NCBI RefSeq assembly: GCF_947496515.1
Contig: NZ_CANMDB010000008.1
Span: forward strand, 159,712 to 223,711
Reading direction: 5' to 3'
DNA: 64,000 nucleotides
Source of the DNA: an uncultured Roseobacter sp.
GTDB lineage: Bacteria > Pseudomonadota > Alphaproteobacteria > Rhodobacterales > Rhodobacteraceae
Shown here: one piece after another, positions 53,822 to 62,667 of the stretch
How the letters are laid out: every line of letters starts with the position of its first letter
Numbering within the stretch: position 1 is the first letter of the stretch
Made by a program: the position numbers and the translations under genes
The notes under the pieces: model-generated
What the model was told of the DNA's origin: nothing
The model's database searches: none
What the model saw: the letters and a program-made list of their open reading frames with translations, nothing else

Positions 53822-54238
53822 AACACCGATCTCAGCGAGCGCCCGGTTCAGCTCTACCGGCAGAGGCTCTTCGGCCTTGCGGGCTTTCGGCAGATCGGGG
53901 GGGGCGTCACCCACCGCCAGATAGCGCCACCCCTGAAACGGTCGCTTGAGACTGCTCTGGGTGCGGATGATCTCCGGATCCAAAACGATCGCGCAGCGCC
54001 GGATGCCGTCGCTGCCGATAACCTCATCCAGTCGCAGGATCTGCTGACGACACTGAAGCACGCCCTTGACCACCCAGTAGATCGATCCGCCGTTGAGGAT
54101 TTCCGCCTCGCGCTTGGGCCACATTCGGGTGATGTGCCGCGGCAACCCGTCGGCGCCCCGCGCGCGTTTGGTGGCCTGCCAGGCTGCCATGTCCTCCACC
54201 GTCTCGGAGCCGACAGACAGCTTTACGAGGTTCACCAT
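53816..54238 (-). CDS. DUF1489 family protein
   Basis: A 140-residue protein: MVNLVKLSVGSETVEDMAAW at the start, RHITRMWPKREAEILNGGSIYWV and RFAIVLDPEIIRT-like segments typical of this alphaproteobacterial family. Its function is unknown. The start is set at the ATG at 54238; an in-frame codon at 54265 is also open. It diverges from nrdJ. Confidence 0.85.
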   Translation of the reverse strand: MVNLVKLSVGSETVEDMAAWQATKRARGADGLPRHITRMWPKREAEILNGGSIYWVVKGVLQCRQQILRLDEVIGSDGIRRCAIVLDPEIIRTQSSLKRPFQGWRYLAVGDAPPDLPKARKAEEPLPVELNRALAEIGVL

Positions 54239-54286
54239 CTTGTCCACAGCTTTACCCACCAACACATCCCCAGAATCTCTTGCCCC

Positions 54287-54306
54287 ACACCATATATATT
54301 AGGTGT
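54287..54306. promoter_or_regulatory. Candidate NrdR box upstream of nrdJ
   Basis: ACACC-ATATATATTA-GGTGT, a 5-bp dyad around an AT core. It resembles the NrdR consensus (ACAC-wATATATw-GTGT) but is four bases longer between the arms. It lies 84 bases upstream of the nrdJ start; no second box at the usual three-turn distance is clear. Confidence 0.5.
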
Positions 54307-54390
54307 TTCGCCTCTGGCTTCAACTTGTTGTGGAAAAGCCGTTGGATCTGCGCTATTTTCCGACGCTTACCGTGATCGGAGATTCAGCCC

Positions 54391-56682
54391 ATGACCCGCT
54401 TTACCGCCCCCATCGCCGAACAGATCTGGGATATGAAATACCGCTTCAAAGAAGCCGATGGCACGCCTCTTGATGGAACGGTCGAAGATACCTGGCGGCG
54501 CATCGCGCGCGATCTGGCGCAGGTCGAGGAGGATCCCGACACCTGGGAAGAGCGCTTCTACGCCGCGCTGGAGGATTTCAAATTCCTGCCAGCGGGCAGG
54601 ATCACCGCGGGGGCGGGCACGGCAAGATCCGTGACGCTCTTTAACTGCTTCGTCATGGGGACCGTGCCCGACAACATGGGCGGCATCTTCGAGATGCTGA
54701 AGGAGGCGGCGCTGACCATGCAGCAGGGGGGCGGCATCGGCTATGACTTCTCGACCATCCGGCCGAAGGGGGCGGATGTAAAAGGGGTGGCGGCTGATGC
54801 CTCCGGTCCGCTCAGCTTCATGGATGTGTGGGACGCGATGTGCCGCACGATCATGTCCGCAGGCTCGCGCCGCGGGGCGATGATGGCCACGATGCGCTGT
54901 GATCATCCGGATGTGGAAGACTTCATTGCTGCGAAGTCGGATCCGGCGCGGCTGCGGATGTTCAACATGTCGGTGCTGATCACGGATCCTTTCATGGAGG
55001 CGGTCAAAGCCGATGGCCCGTGGGAGCTGACCTTTGATGGACAGGTTTACAAGACGCTGCAAGCGCGTGATCTGTGGAACCGGATCATGCAGGCAACCTA
55101 TGATTACGCCGAACCGGGCGTGATCTTCATCGACCGGATCAACGCGGCGAACAACCTGAACTATTGCGAGACGATTGCGGCGACGAACCCCTGTGGTGAG
55201 CAACCTTTGCCGCCCTATGGTGCGTGTCTTCTGGGGTCCATCAACCTGTCGCGGCTGGTGACGGATGCCTTTGACGAGGGGGCAGCCCTGGATGAGGACG
55301 CGCTCGATGATCTGGTCGCCGTGGCGGTTCGGATGATGGACAATGTGGTTGATGCGTCCAAATTTCCGCTGGAAGCGCAGGCCCGCGAAGCGCAGGCCAA
55401 GCGCCGGATCGGGCTGGGGGTGACGGGGCTCGCGGATGCGCTGTTGATGGTCGGGCTGCGCTATGGCTCGGACGAGGCAGCGCGTCAGACCGAACGCTGG
55501 TTGCACCGGATCGCCCGCGCTGCCTATCTGGCGTCGGTGCAATTGGCAAAGGAGAAGGGCGCCTTCCCGCTTTTCGACGCGGAAGGATATCTGGCCTCGG
55601 GGACAATGCAGGCGATGGATGCAGACGTGCGCGCGGCGGTTGCCGAGCATGGCATTCGCAATGCTTTGCTGACGTCAATTGCCCCTACGGGCACCATCAG
55701 CTTGTATGCGGGCAACGTCAGCTCGGGGATCGAGCCGGTTTTTGCCTATGCCTACACGCGCAAGGTCCTGCAGAAAGATGGCACGCGCACCGAAGAGGAG
55801 GTGGTTGATTACGCCGTTCAGATGTGGCGCGAGAAGTTCGGTGAGGCCGCCTTGCCCGATCACTTCGTGAACGCCCAGACCCTCGCCCCCGCAGATCATG
55901 TCAGGATGCAGGCGGCGGCTCAGAAGTGGGTCGACAGCTCCATCTCAAAGACGATCAACTGTCCCGAAGACATCAGCTTTGATGCGTTCAAGGACGTCTA
56001 CATGCAGGCATGGGATCAGGGGTGCAAGGGCTGCACGACCTACCGGCCGAACGCCGTGACAGGCTCGGTGCTGAGTGTTGCGGAGGAGGCGCCCAAGGCA
56101 GCACCGGAGGTCATCACCAGCGATGCCGCCGAGCCTCAGCAGCCGCACGGTGATGTCATCTACATGTCCGAACCGCTGGACCGGCCCAACGCGCTGGAGG
56201 GCAATACCTACAAGGTGAAATGGCCCGACAGCGAGCATGCACTCTATATCACGATCAACGACATCGTGCTGAACGGGCACCGCCGGCCCTTTGAGGTGTT
56301 CATCAACTCCAAGAACATGGAGCATTTTGCCTGGACGGTGGCGCTGACGCGCATGATATCGGCTGTGTTCCGGCGGGGCGGAGACGTGTCTTTTGTCGTG
56401 GAAGAGTTGAAAGCCGTTTTCGATCCCCGCGGCGGTGCGTGGATCAAGGGGCGGTACATCCCGTCGATCCTCGCGGCAATTGGCGGCGTCATCGAACAAC
56501 ACATGATCGCGACTGGGTTCATCGCCGGCGAAGGGCTGGGGCTGAAATCAGACCCGCAGGCCGAGGTCGTCGGCCTGGATGCATCAAAGGGTGCGGCGTG
56601 CAGCAGTTGTGGCCAGTATGAGCTGCGAATGATCGAGGGCTGCATGACCTGCGGAAACTGCGGCTACTCCAAATGCGGCTAG
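54391..56682 (+). CDS. nrdJ: Adenosylcobalamin-dependent ribonucleoside-diphosphate reductase (class II)
   Basis: A 763-residue class II ribonucleotide reductase. It shows ARSVTLFNCFVMGTV, MQQGGGIGYDFSTIRPKGAD, SRRGAMMATMRCDHPDVEDF, the active-site NPCGEQPLPPYGACLLG (about residue 266, radical cysteine and glutamate) and SIAPTGTISLYAGNVSSGIE. The C-terminal zinc/redox tail has CSSCGQYELR and CMTCGNCGYSKCG. It makes deoxyribonucleotides with vitamin B12 instead of oxygen, so it works with or without air. Single gene with its own promoter region. Confidence 0.95.
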   Translation: MTRFTAPIAEQIWDMKYRFKEADGTPLDGTVEDTWRRIARDLAQVEEDPDTWEERFYAALEDFKFLPAGRITAGAGTARSVTLFNCFVMGTVPDNMGGIFEMLKEAALTMQQGGGIGYDFSTIRPKGADVKGVAADASGPLSFMDVWDAMCRTIMSAGSRRGAMMATMRCDHPDVEDFIAAKSDPARLRMFNMSVLITDPFMEAVKADGPWELTFDGQVYKTLQARDLWNRIMQATYDYAEPGVIFIDRINAANNLNYCETIAATNPCGEQPLPPYGACLLGSINLSRLVTDAFDEGAALDEDALDDLVAVAVRMMDNVVDASKFPLEAQAREAQAKRRIGLGVTGLADALLMVGLRYGSDEAARQTERWLHRIARAAYLASVQLAKEKGAFPLFDAEGYLASGTMQAMDADVRAAVAEHGIRNALLTSIAPTGTISLYAGNVSSGIEPVFAYAYTRKVLQKDGTRTEEEVVDYAVQMWREKFGEAALPDHFVNAQTLAPADHVRMQAAAQKWVDSSISKTINCPEDISFDAFKDVYMQAWDQGCKGCTTYRPNAVTGSVLSVAEEAPKAAPEVITSDAAEPQQPHGDVIYMSEPLDRPNALEGNTYKVKWPDSEHALYITINDIVLNGHRRPFEVFINSKNMEHFAWTVALTRMISAVFRRGGDVSFVVEELKAVFDPRGGAWIKGRYIPSILAAIGGVIEQHMIATGFIAGEGLGLKSDPQAEVVGLDASKGAACSSCGQYELRMIEGCMTCGNCGYSKCG

Positions 56683-56998
56683 CTGATGCGGTTCAGGTGT
56701 TTTGAAACGCGTCACCCGACATGGCCATTTGGGTCACGAAACGGCCTCTAGCTCAGAGCCTATTTGTCGCTGCAAGTCAATAAAATATCTTCAATTCAAT
56801 GGACTAGCCTTCGCGAAGCAGGTTTTCGATTTCAGATACAAGCGCAGTCATCGTGGTCTCGAGGCCGTCGCTGAGGCCCTTTATCGTGTCAAGCGTCGGT
56901 TGGTGCTTTTTGGTCTCTAAAAGAGAGATGTAACGCATCGAAACGCCAGCCCTTGGATGCTTTGCCTAAAATAAACAGGCAGCACCTTGTCTGAAATA
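56683..56998. other. Intergenic region after nrdJ
   Basis: About 315 bases, more AT-rich than nrdJ; nothing gene-like is supported. It marks the left edge of the accessory block. Confidence 0.4.
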
Positions 56999-57661
56999 TC
57001 AGGGACACGCCCCCTGTCGCCAGTGCGGCCTTTCTCTTTGCCGGGGGCCGCGATTGGCTTGCTCCAGAAAAAGCATCACCTCCGAGCGTATCTTGTCGTC
57101 TTGATCCTCATCCTCGGGCTTTTTTGGTTCAGGCAGGGCCAGCGCCTTGTCTATGTTGACTGACGCCTTGTTCAGTTCAGCTTCATCGAATTTGTATTCA
57201 ACAACTGTCTTCTTTTCACCGTCAGTTTTTTCATACCTGGCTTGCTTGATGCCAAGCCTTGCGCCCGTCTTTCCTACCAATGGTCGTGTGAACTCTTTGA
57301 GGTCGGCGGCGTCTTCCTTGGATGGTGCTTCGAGCAGCTTTGTGTCCTTGCTCCCTCCGGTGAAATAGCTAATCCCGCGCCAAATGCGATTGGCAAAATC
57401 GGTCACGATCATGCCGCCATCCATCATGGTGATGCCGCCCATCATAACACAGTAAGGCGCGATCTCGGCTATGACTGATCCGGTTTCGAGCTTGGTCACA
57501 AAAAGACGGGGCGCATCATCCGAACCGCTACGATAGTGGCGCTCATAAATGCGAGAAAGGGCCGCGAAGCTGTCTGCCAAATCAGTCAGTTCAACTGGCT
57601 GGCCGGGATCAAGTGTGATGATCAACCTGTCGCCTTCCTCTTTCACGTCACAAGAAACCAT
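56999..57661 (-). CDS. Hypothetical protein of an accessory block
   Basis: A 220-residue soluble protein. A hydrophobic glycine/methionine-rich segment (YCVMMGGITMMDGGMIVTDF, about 70-89) sits between alpha/beta regions, and the tail is charged and low-complexity. I do not recognise the family. It begins one base after the stop of the DUF6471 gene, so the two are co-transcribed from the operator region at 57913-57972. Base composition is less GC-rich than the housekeeping genes. Confidence 0.72.
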   Translation of the reverse strand: MVSCDVKEEGDRLIITLDPGQPVELTDLADSFAALSRIYERHYRSGSDDAPRLFVTKLETGSVIAEIAPYCVMMGGITMMDGGMIVTDFANRIWRGISYFTGGSKDTKLLEAPSKEDAADLKEFTRPLVGKTGARLGIKQARYEKTDGEKKTVVEYKFDEAELNKASVNIDKALALPEPKKPEDEDQDDKIRSEVMLFLEQANRGPRQRERPHWRQGACP

Positions 57662-57662
57662 T

Positions 57663-57893
57663 TCAAAGCCTCAATTCTGTGACCTCGATTGCAGCCATAC
57701 ATTGCAGGAAGAAAGCCATCGTAAACACACCACGGCTAATCTTGTTTGCAATGTTCTTTTCGTTCTCTTGAACGCCTATTTTTTCAAGTAAATTAGATAA
57801 TTGGGCGTAAGTCACACCCTTTCTCTTTAGTTCAGAACGTAGCAGGTTCTTTGCTCGATCCGACCATTCCGCGTCCGTTTGTGACTTTGGCAT
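57663..57893 (-). CDS. DUF6471 family protein, probable small DNA-binding regulator
   Basis: A 76-residue protein: WSDRAKNLLRSELKRKGVTY, then AQLSNLLEKIGV and NIANKISRGVFTMAFFLQCM. The helix pattern resembles XRE-type helix-turn-helix proteins (V-T-Y-x-x-L then N-K-I-S-R-G). Its gene faces two identical palindromes and diverges from a transposase gene, which suggests that it represses itself and its neighbours. The family assignment is from memory of DUF6471 members; DNA binding is inferred. Confidence 0.75.
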   Translation of the reverse strand: MPKSQTDAEWSDRAKNLLRSELKRKGVTYAQLSNLLEKIGVQENEKNIANKISRGVFTMAFFLQCMAAIEVTELRL

Positions 57894-57912
57894 TTCATTA
57901 CCTCGGTGGATA

Positions 57913-57929
57913 AAACCCTATTTATAGGG
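57913..57929. promoter_or_regulatory. Palindromic operator, left copy
   Basis: aaaCCCTAT-TT-ATAGGG, a perfect 6-bp dyad, 20 bases upstream of the DUF6471 start. An identical copy lies 43 bases on (57956-57972), about four helical turns. Confidence 0.65.
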
Positions 57930-57955
57930 ATATAGCCCTTGTAATGATGATGTGT

Positions 57956-57972
57956 AAACCCTATTTATAGGG
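57956..57972. promoter_or_regulatory. Palindromic operator, right copy
   Basis: Identical 17-bp sequence to 57913-57929, 18 bases before the transposase ATG at 57990. The pair brackets the divergent promoter. Confidence 0.65.
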
Positions 57973-57989
57973 TATAGACATCATAGGTA

Positions 57990-58958
57990 ATGATAATGGC
58001 ACAACACTTCCTCCTTTCAGCAGCATCTCGGACGCTCTCTTTGCGTTCGATTTACAAGGCTGGCGAAGATGCGGCCTATGAGACCTTCTGTCAGATGCGC
58101 TGGCCTGAGACGGACGGTGAAGCCGTTTGCCCATGCTGCGGCTTTGACGAAACATACAAGATCACCACACGTCGGAAGTTCAAATGTAAGGCGTGTCACC
58201 ACCAGTTCAGCGTGACCAGCGGCACAATCTTTGCATCGCGCAAGATGGACTTTGTGGACCTGTTGGCCGCGATCTGCATCATCGTGAACGCATCCAAGGG
58301 CGTGAGCATGGTTCAGCTGAGCCGTGATCTGGACTGCTAGTACAAGACAGCATTCGTGCTGGCCCACAAGCTGCGCGAAGCGATGGCGATGGAGGTCCAC
58401 ACGGGCGAAGTGTTGGAAGGTCATGTTGAGATTGATGGCGCATACTTTGGCGGCCACATCCGCCCTGAGAACGCCAAGGCAGACCGCAAGGACCGCCGCT
58501 TGAAGCGCCACCAGACAGGCAAGCGCCGTGTAGTAATCGCCATGCGTGAGCGTGAGGGCCGTACATTGCCTTTCGTCGGCGTGTCAGAGGGTGAAGGCGT
58601 TGCGCTGGCAAGCGAGAACGTGTCGCGCATGTCCACCATGTCAGCGGACGAGGCCAGCCATTGGGATGAACTGCACATGGGCTGGCACGTTGACCGCGTG
58701 AACCACTCTGAGATTTACAGTGACCACGCAAAGCACACCAACATGGTGGAAAGCTATTTCTCGCGTCTGCGCCGCATGGTGCAGGGGCAGCATCATCACG
58801 TTAGCCCGCCGTACCTTTACCAATATGCTAATCACGCTGCATGGCTTGAAGACAACCGCCGCACTGACAAAGGGGCGCTGGCGCAGATCGTGGTCAGCAA
58901 CTCGATGGCCGCACCTGTATCGCGCCAGTGGAAGGGGTACTGGCAGCGGGCGGCTTAA
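57990..58958 (+). pseudogene. IS1595-family transposase interrupted by one amber codon
   Basis: A 322-codon frame with one TAG at 58338-58340. Before it: a zinc ribbon (CPCCGFDETY and FKCKACHHQFSVTSGTIF). After it, in the same frame: YKTAFVLAHKLREAM, VEIDGAYFGGHIR with the first catalytic aspartate, and HTNMVESYFSRLRRMVQGQH with the final N/E region. Relatives usually read D-L-x-x-Q-Y-K-T-A at this point, so CAG to TAG is likely. No terminal inverted repeats or target duplication were found, so the element looks immobile. The stop overlaps that of the next, convergent gene. Confidence 0.85.
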
Positions 58959-59362
58959 GCTGCTTCTCGGAAATAGGATCCCGATAAAGCAACGTTGTCG
59001 TTGGCAGCTAAGTCCTTGGCGGCGCGATAGCTCTGCTTCCTGTTATCGTCGTCGTCAAGCTGGTCACCAATCTCTTGGCAAATCGCTTCAAACGCAGGTA
59101 CTAAATTGACAAACTGACGGTTGTTCAACCGGAAGTTCCCAGAGAGTTGCTGGGTGAAGATATTTTTGAACCCCTTCAATTTGAAGCCCACCAGCTGCTT
59201 CCCGGTGCCGTCAAAAATCAAGGTCAAGAACTCATCGATCCGATCATAGACCAGCAAACTATCCCGCTTGACGTATTCCACGCAGTCTGAGTCGTGAAAA
59301 TACGTCGCGCACGGTACGTAAGCCGCGAACTGCGAAGTGTTTTCCATTTTCTGCCCTGTCAT
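58955..59362 (-). CDS. Hypothetical protein
   Basis: A 135-residue soluble protein with alternating hydrophobic pattern (DRIDEFLTLIFDGTGKQLVG and GNFRLNNRQFVNLVPAFEAI). Not recognised. The ATG at 59362 overlaps the stop of the upstream gene as ATGA, which is why I prefer it to codons at 59374 or 59347. It converges on the transposase with overlapping stops. Confidence 0.7.
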   Translation of the reverse strand: MTGQKMENTSQFAAYVPCATYFHDSDCVEYVKRDSLLVYDRIDEFLTLIFDGTGKQLVGFKLKGFKNIFTQQLSGNFRLNNRQFVNLVPAFEAICQEIGDQLDDDDNRKQSYRAAKDLAANDNVALSGSYFREAA

Positions 59363-59898
59363 GTCTTGGTCCAATGTTGTGTCGTATACCTTGTTTCGTG
59401 TGACTTGGGTAGCCCATCATTTCCGGCCACTACCCACTCTATCCGAGTAATACTGCCATCTATTGCGCCTTCACCGTCTTGTAAATCCAGATTCGTTCTT
59501 ACCAGAACAGTGAGAACAGATGACTTTGGCGGCACTGCGGCAGAGGCTTGGCAAGCCATACTCACTGTGCGTTCAATCGTCACCGCTGGCTGAAGTACGT
59601 ATACTAGGACAGTATCGCCGTTCCTCTCGTCATCATGAGGCCGTTCTATGCCCTCAAAACAAGCTACGGCGTCATTCAACGTGGTGAGATCGGTTGTGGG
59701 ATCAGAGTTTGCAACCTGACTAATCAGGTTGATGTCTGGTAGTCTGCCATAGATGTGCGCGTTCATTTGAAAGATAGGGGTCAGCCGACTTATTTCGAAG
59801 TGCCTATCAATGAATTCCTGAGAAACGGTTAAACGCAGCCCAGAATCCTTAGTAGGGCCGGGAGCATCTACAACTTCGAAGGTTTTCCAATCGGGCAT
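59359..59898 (-). CDS. Hypothetical protein
   Basis: A 179-residue protein from the ATG at 59898 (MPDWKTFEVVDAPG); a GTG at 59910 is an alternative. It has the look of a single beta-rich domain (DGAIDGSITRIEWVVAGNDG near the end). No family recognised. Coupled to the following gene by an ATGA overlap. Lower GC than core genes, in keeping with an acquired block. Confidence 0.68.
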   Translation of the reverse strand: MPDWKTFEVVDAPGPTKDSGLRLTVSQEFIDRHFEISRLTPIFQMNAHIYGRLPDINLISQVANSDPTTDLTTLNDAVACFEGIERPHDDERNGDTVLVYVLQPAVTIERTVSMACQASAAVPPKSSVLTVLVRTNLDLQDGEGAIDGSITRIEWVVAGNDGLPKSHETRYTTQHWTKT

Positions 59899-59959
59899 TC
59901 TTGAACTCACGGCAATGTTGGTTGGCCCAGATATCGTAGTTTTTCGCTACTGCCAAGGC

Positions 59960-60370
59960 TTACACTTGAGCAATTCTCCACAAGCACCCATCCGGCCCAA
60001 AGTCCTGCACCACATGCCCGTCCTTCTGCTGACGTTGGATGGCGTGCCTAACCCGCTTTAGCACATCGGCATGAACATCATCGCCCCGGCCCTTGGACGC
60101 GATGATCTGGCCCGCTATCTTTTCATGATCCGCTGGAGCTTCCCGAAGCATGTTGATGATGGTCAGCTTCAATTCATTGCGCCCGAATAGCTGCTTGTAC
60201 TTTCCGCGTGGCGCTATGGCTTTAGGGTCGTCCTCATAGCCACACAGCGCCAATGCCCGATCTATGGCGTCAAGATCGGCTTCGAGGTTATCTGCGGCCC
60301 TGAGCGCAACCTTGTGCTGGCCTGCTATCTCACCACGCTTCTTAATCAGTCCGTGTATCGTGTTCTGCAT
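59960..60370 (-). CDS. Hypothetical protein with possible winged-helix tail
   Basis: A 136-residue protein. Residues 1-45 form a coiled coil (LIKKRGEIAGQHKVALRAAD), and the C-terminal half (LKLTIINMLREAPADHEKIA, then VLKRVRHAIQRQQKDGHVVQ) has the spacing of a winged helix. That would fit a regulator or mobile-element accessory protein, but no family is recognised. Starts with ATG at 60370. Confidence 0.7.
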   Translation of the reverse strand: MQNTIHGLIKKRGEIAGQHKVALRAADNLEADLDAIDRALALCGYEDDPKAIAPRGKYKQLFGRNELKLTIINMLREAPADHEKIAGQIIASKGRGDDVHADVLKRVRHAIQRQQKDGHVVQDFGPDGCLWRIAQV

Positions 60371-60636
60371 ACCCGCATTATGGATTCAAGCAGACTGACT
60401 GTTCAGCTAGATTTTTGGTGCGTTTGATACATAAGGCCGGATTAGTCCCGCGACCCGGACGTCGAGGTCGCGAGAAATCGAGCGGTCGCAGCGAATGTCC
60501 GGAATGCGGGCAGCAGCCGCAGTATTCGAGAGGGATGTTGAGAGTCCGGTTAGGGCCGGGTCGTCAATACTTGCCAACGATGGCTGCGTGCAGATTACAA
60601 AGGTAGGCTATGGGCTAGATCGGTACTCAAGAGTAG
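60371..60636. other. Intergenic region
   Basis: About 265 bases without a supported gene between the accessory block and the phosphoesterase gene. Confidence 0.4.
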
Positions 60637-60662
60637 CCGCGGCCCCCAAAATGGGGCCGCGG
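60637..60662. terminator. GC hairpin downstream of the phosphoesterase gene
   Basis: Perfect 10-bp stem ccgcggcccc / ggggccgcgg with a 6-base loop, 22 bases past the phosphoesterase stop at 60685. No T-run follows, so it may act as a transcript 3' end rather than a canonical terminator. Confidence 0.55.
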
Positions 60663-60684
60663 CACGCCACCAAGTGGCACATGG

Positions 60685-62667
60685 TCAATTCGTCCGCTCT
60701 TCCCACAACGTATTGTCCCAGTAGGGGAAGGGTCGTTCTTCTCGTATCTCGAAGGTCATCCGCTCCGTGAATTCGCGGCCATCCGCCGTGACCGCTGTCA
60801 CCTCAACAGTATGAGCACCCTCGGGTAGATCAGCGGGCATCTCCAGTCGCCACAGGTGAGTTGAACTGTCTGCAATCATCCAAGTCTCTGCAGGTTGCGG
60901 GTTTGCCGGGCCGTAGCTCGATCCCTGCCAGACCTCGAAGCCCTGGGCCCGGTCCTCACCTTGCGTCGACTGCCAGCCGAAGCGGCCGATGGTCATCTGG
61001 CGCACGGCTGCAAATGGGTCCGCCCATTCGGCCCCTGACAGCACTTCTTCGCCGTTGCCGGCTTGGGTGCGCGCCATCCGTAAATCGGGCCCGCCGTTGA
61101 TTGACGCGGAGACATCAGTATTCCGGTCCCCGATCCACACATTAGCGGTGAGCCACACCGTGTTCTCCAGATCTTCTGGTGTGAACAGCCGTAGATCTGC
61201 CAGGTCATTCACAGTCAGAGGTGGCGTTTCGGTTGCAGGATCCTCTCGCTCATCGGCCCAAGCGAACAACTCATCAAACCAAGAGCGGAATTGCGGGGTA
61301 TTAAAGCTCAGAGCCATCTGACGCTCGGGAGGGAGATTGGCCGCGAAGAAATTCACTTCAAAGTCCGATCCGTCGAAATCGACGATCATGTAGCCAGGAG
61401 GCGTCCCGCCCCTTGCAAAAGCCAGTGGTGTCCCATCGAAATTCAAATCACCCCAGTACCAATTGCCCGACGGTGCGCCGCCCACCACATGGTCGAAGGG
61501 CAATCGCGTGATGCCGAGTTGTTCCTCCCATCCTTGAAACCACTCACCGGCGGCAAGGTATTCCATCGTGTGAGTATGCCCAGAAAAGCTGATGGCCGGA
61601 CGGCCCGCCAGAAGCGCATGGATTTCCGCTAGATTGTCGGTCTGGTGGCGACCAGTATTGCTGTCAATGAAGGACACGAACGGGATGTGGTGCATCATCA
61701 CAATCAGCCGATCTTGAGGGATCTCGGCCAAGGTCGCTTCCAGCCACTGCATTTGCCGTTCGACTACACGGCCGTTGTATACAACTTGATCCGGATCAGC
61801 ACATGCATCGCGGCCGCCTGGTCCGTCGTCCTCGGGACCACATGGGTAGACGACGTTGTCGAGCGCGATAAACGTCACACCACCAATGTCGAAGCTGTAA
61901 TAGGCTGGACCATAGATCTGTCGCCAGCTGTCGGCGGAATGCTCGTCCGTCGTCGCATCAAAATCGAAATCGTGATTGCCGTGGACGTAGTATTGCGGCA
62001 GGTCGATCACCGACCACAAATTCATGAACCTCGGTAACAACGATAGGTCATCGCCCATCACGTCACCCAGCATAATGACGCATTTCGCCTCGCTCAGGTC
62101 CTGATCCAAGATACTGTCTAGCACGCCGTCGCGAACATAGCCGATCTCCGTGTTCGAATAGGGCTGCGTATCGCCCATCATGACACATGAAAATTCGTCA
62201 TCCACGCCGGTCCGGACCATCGGAAAATTGATCGCAGCGGGAAGCGGCCCTGTGGGTGCTAAACCACCATAACGCAGCGCTTCAGGTGTACCTTCCGGGA
62301 GGTGGTGATAGAAAAACTGGGGCACACCGTCTTCGTTGACCGGCACATCGTAGGCGGCCGGCTCATGCACCATGACGGTCATGTTTTCATAGACCGGTAG
62401 CGTGTAGGCGCCGTCCTCATCTGTGCTAGTGACATCCTGACCGTTCGACACGATCACACGCGCCACTCCGGGTTCGTCGTCCTGGCGGACGCCGTCGCGG
62501 CTGAGGTCGTGGAATACATGGCCGGTCACGGTTTCAGCGGTCGGGTCGGCGCCGTTGCGCACAACGTCGATCTCAGCAATATAATCGGCAAGTGCCGGAT
62601 TAGGCGCGACAAAAACCATCGAGACGGCCGCAAGCAATGCTCCGCGGCCCGTGAACTTCGCAGTCAT
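60685..62667 (-). CDS. Secreted calcineurin-like metallophosphoesterase with extra N- and C-terminal domains
   Basis: A 660-residue exported protein with a signal peptide (1-27, ending NPALA-DY). Residues about 40-130 form a beta-sandwich (GHVFHDLSRDGVRQDDEPGV, SdrD-like). The catalytic domain follows with the dimetal motifs GDTQ, MLGDVMGDDL, HGNHDFDFD, VMMHHIPF and SFSGHTHTMEY. The C-terminal domain (from about 400) matches the calcineurin-like C-terminal module (ANVWIGDRNTDVSASINGGP). The substrate, probably a phosphate ester in the periplasm or outside, is unknown. Single gene on the minus strand. Confidence 0.88.
   Translation of the reverse strand: MTAKFTGRGALLAAVSMVFVAPNPALADYIAEIDVVRNGADPTAETVTGHVFHDLSRDGVRQDDEPGVARVIVSNGQDVTSTDEDGAYTLPVYENMTVMVHEPAAYDVPVNEDGVPQFFYHHLPEGTPEALRYGGLAPTGPLPAAINFPMVRTGVDDEFSCVMMGDTQPYSNTEIGYVRDGVLDSILDQDLSEAKCVIMLGDVMGDDLSLLPRFMNLWSVIDLPQYYVHGNHDFDFDATTDEHSADSWRQIYGPAYYSFDIGGVTFIALDNVVYPCGPEDDGPGGRDACADPDQVVYNGRVVERQMQWLEATLAEIPQDRLIVMMHHIPFVSFIDSNTGRHQTDNLAEIHALLAGRPAISFSGHTHTMEYLAAGEWFQGWEEQLGITRLPFDHVVGGAPSGNWYWGDLNFDGTPLAFARGGTPPGYMIVDFDGSDFEVNFFAANLPPERQMALSFNTPQFRSWFDELFAWADEREDPATETPPLTVNDLADLRLFTPEDLENTVWLTANVWIGDRNTDVSASINGGPDLRMARTQAGNGEEVLSGAEWADPFAAVRQMTIGRFGWQSTQGEDRAQGFEVWQGSSYGPANPQPAETWMIADSSTHLWRLEMPADLPEGAHTVEVTAVTADGREFTERMTFEIREERPFPYWDNTLWEERTN

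Noticed and set aside
57990..58958. The transposase as a complete insertion sequence with terminal repeats
   Set aside because: I compared flanks on both sides and found no convincing inverted repeats or target duplication; the twin palindromes on the left have no counterpart on the right.
60371..60636. Possible tRNA or attachment site at the right edge of the accessory block
   Set aside because: No cloverleaf, T-loop or duplicated tRNA end could be traced by eye.
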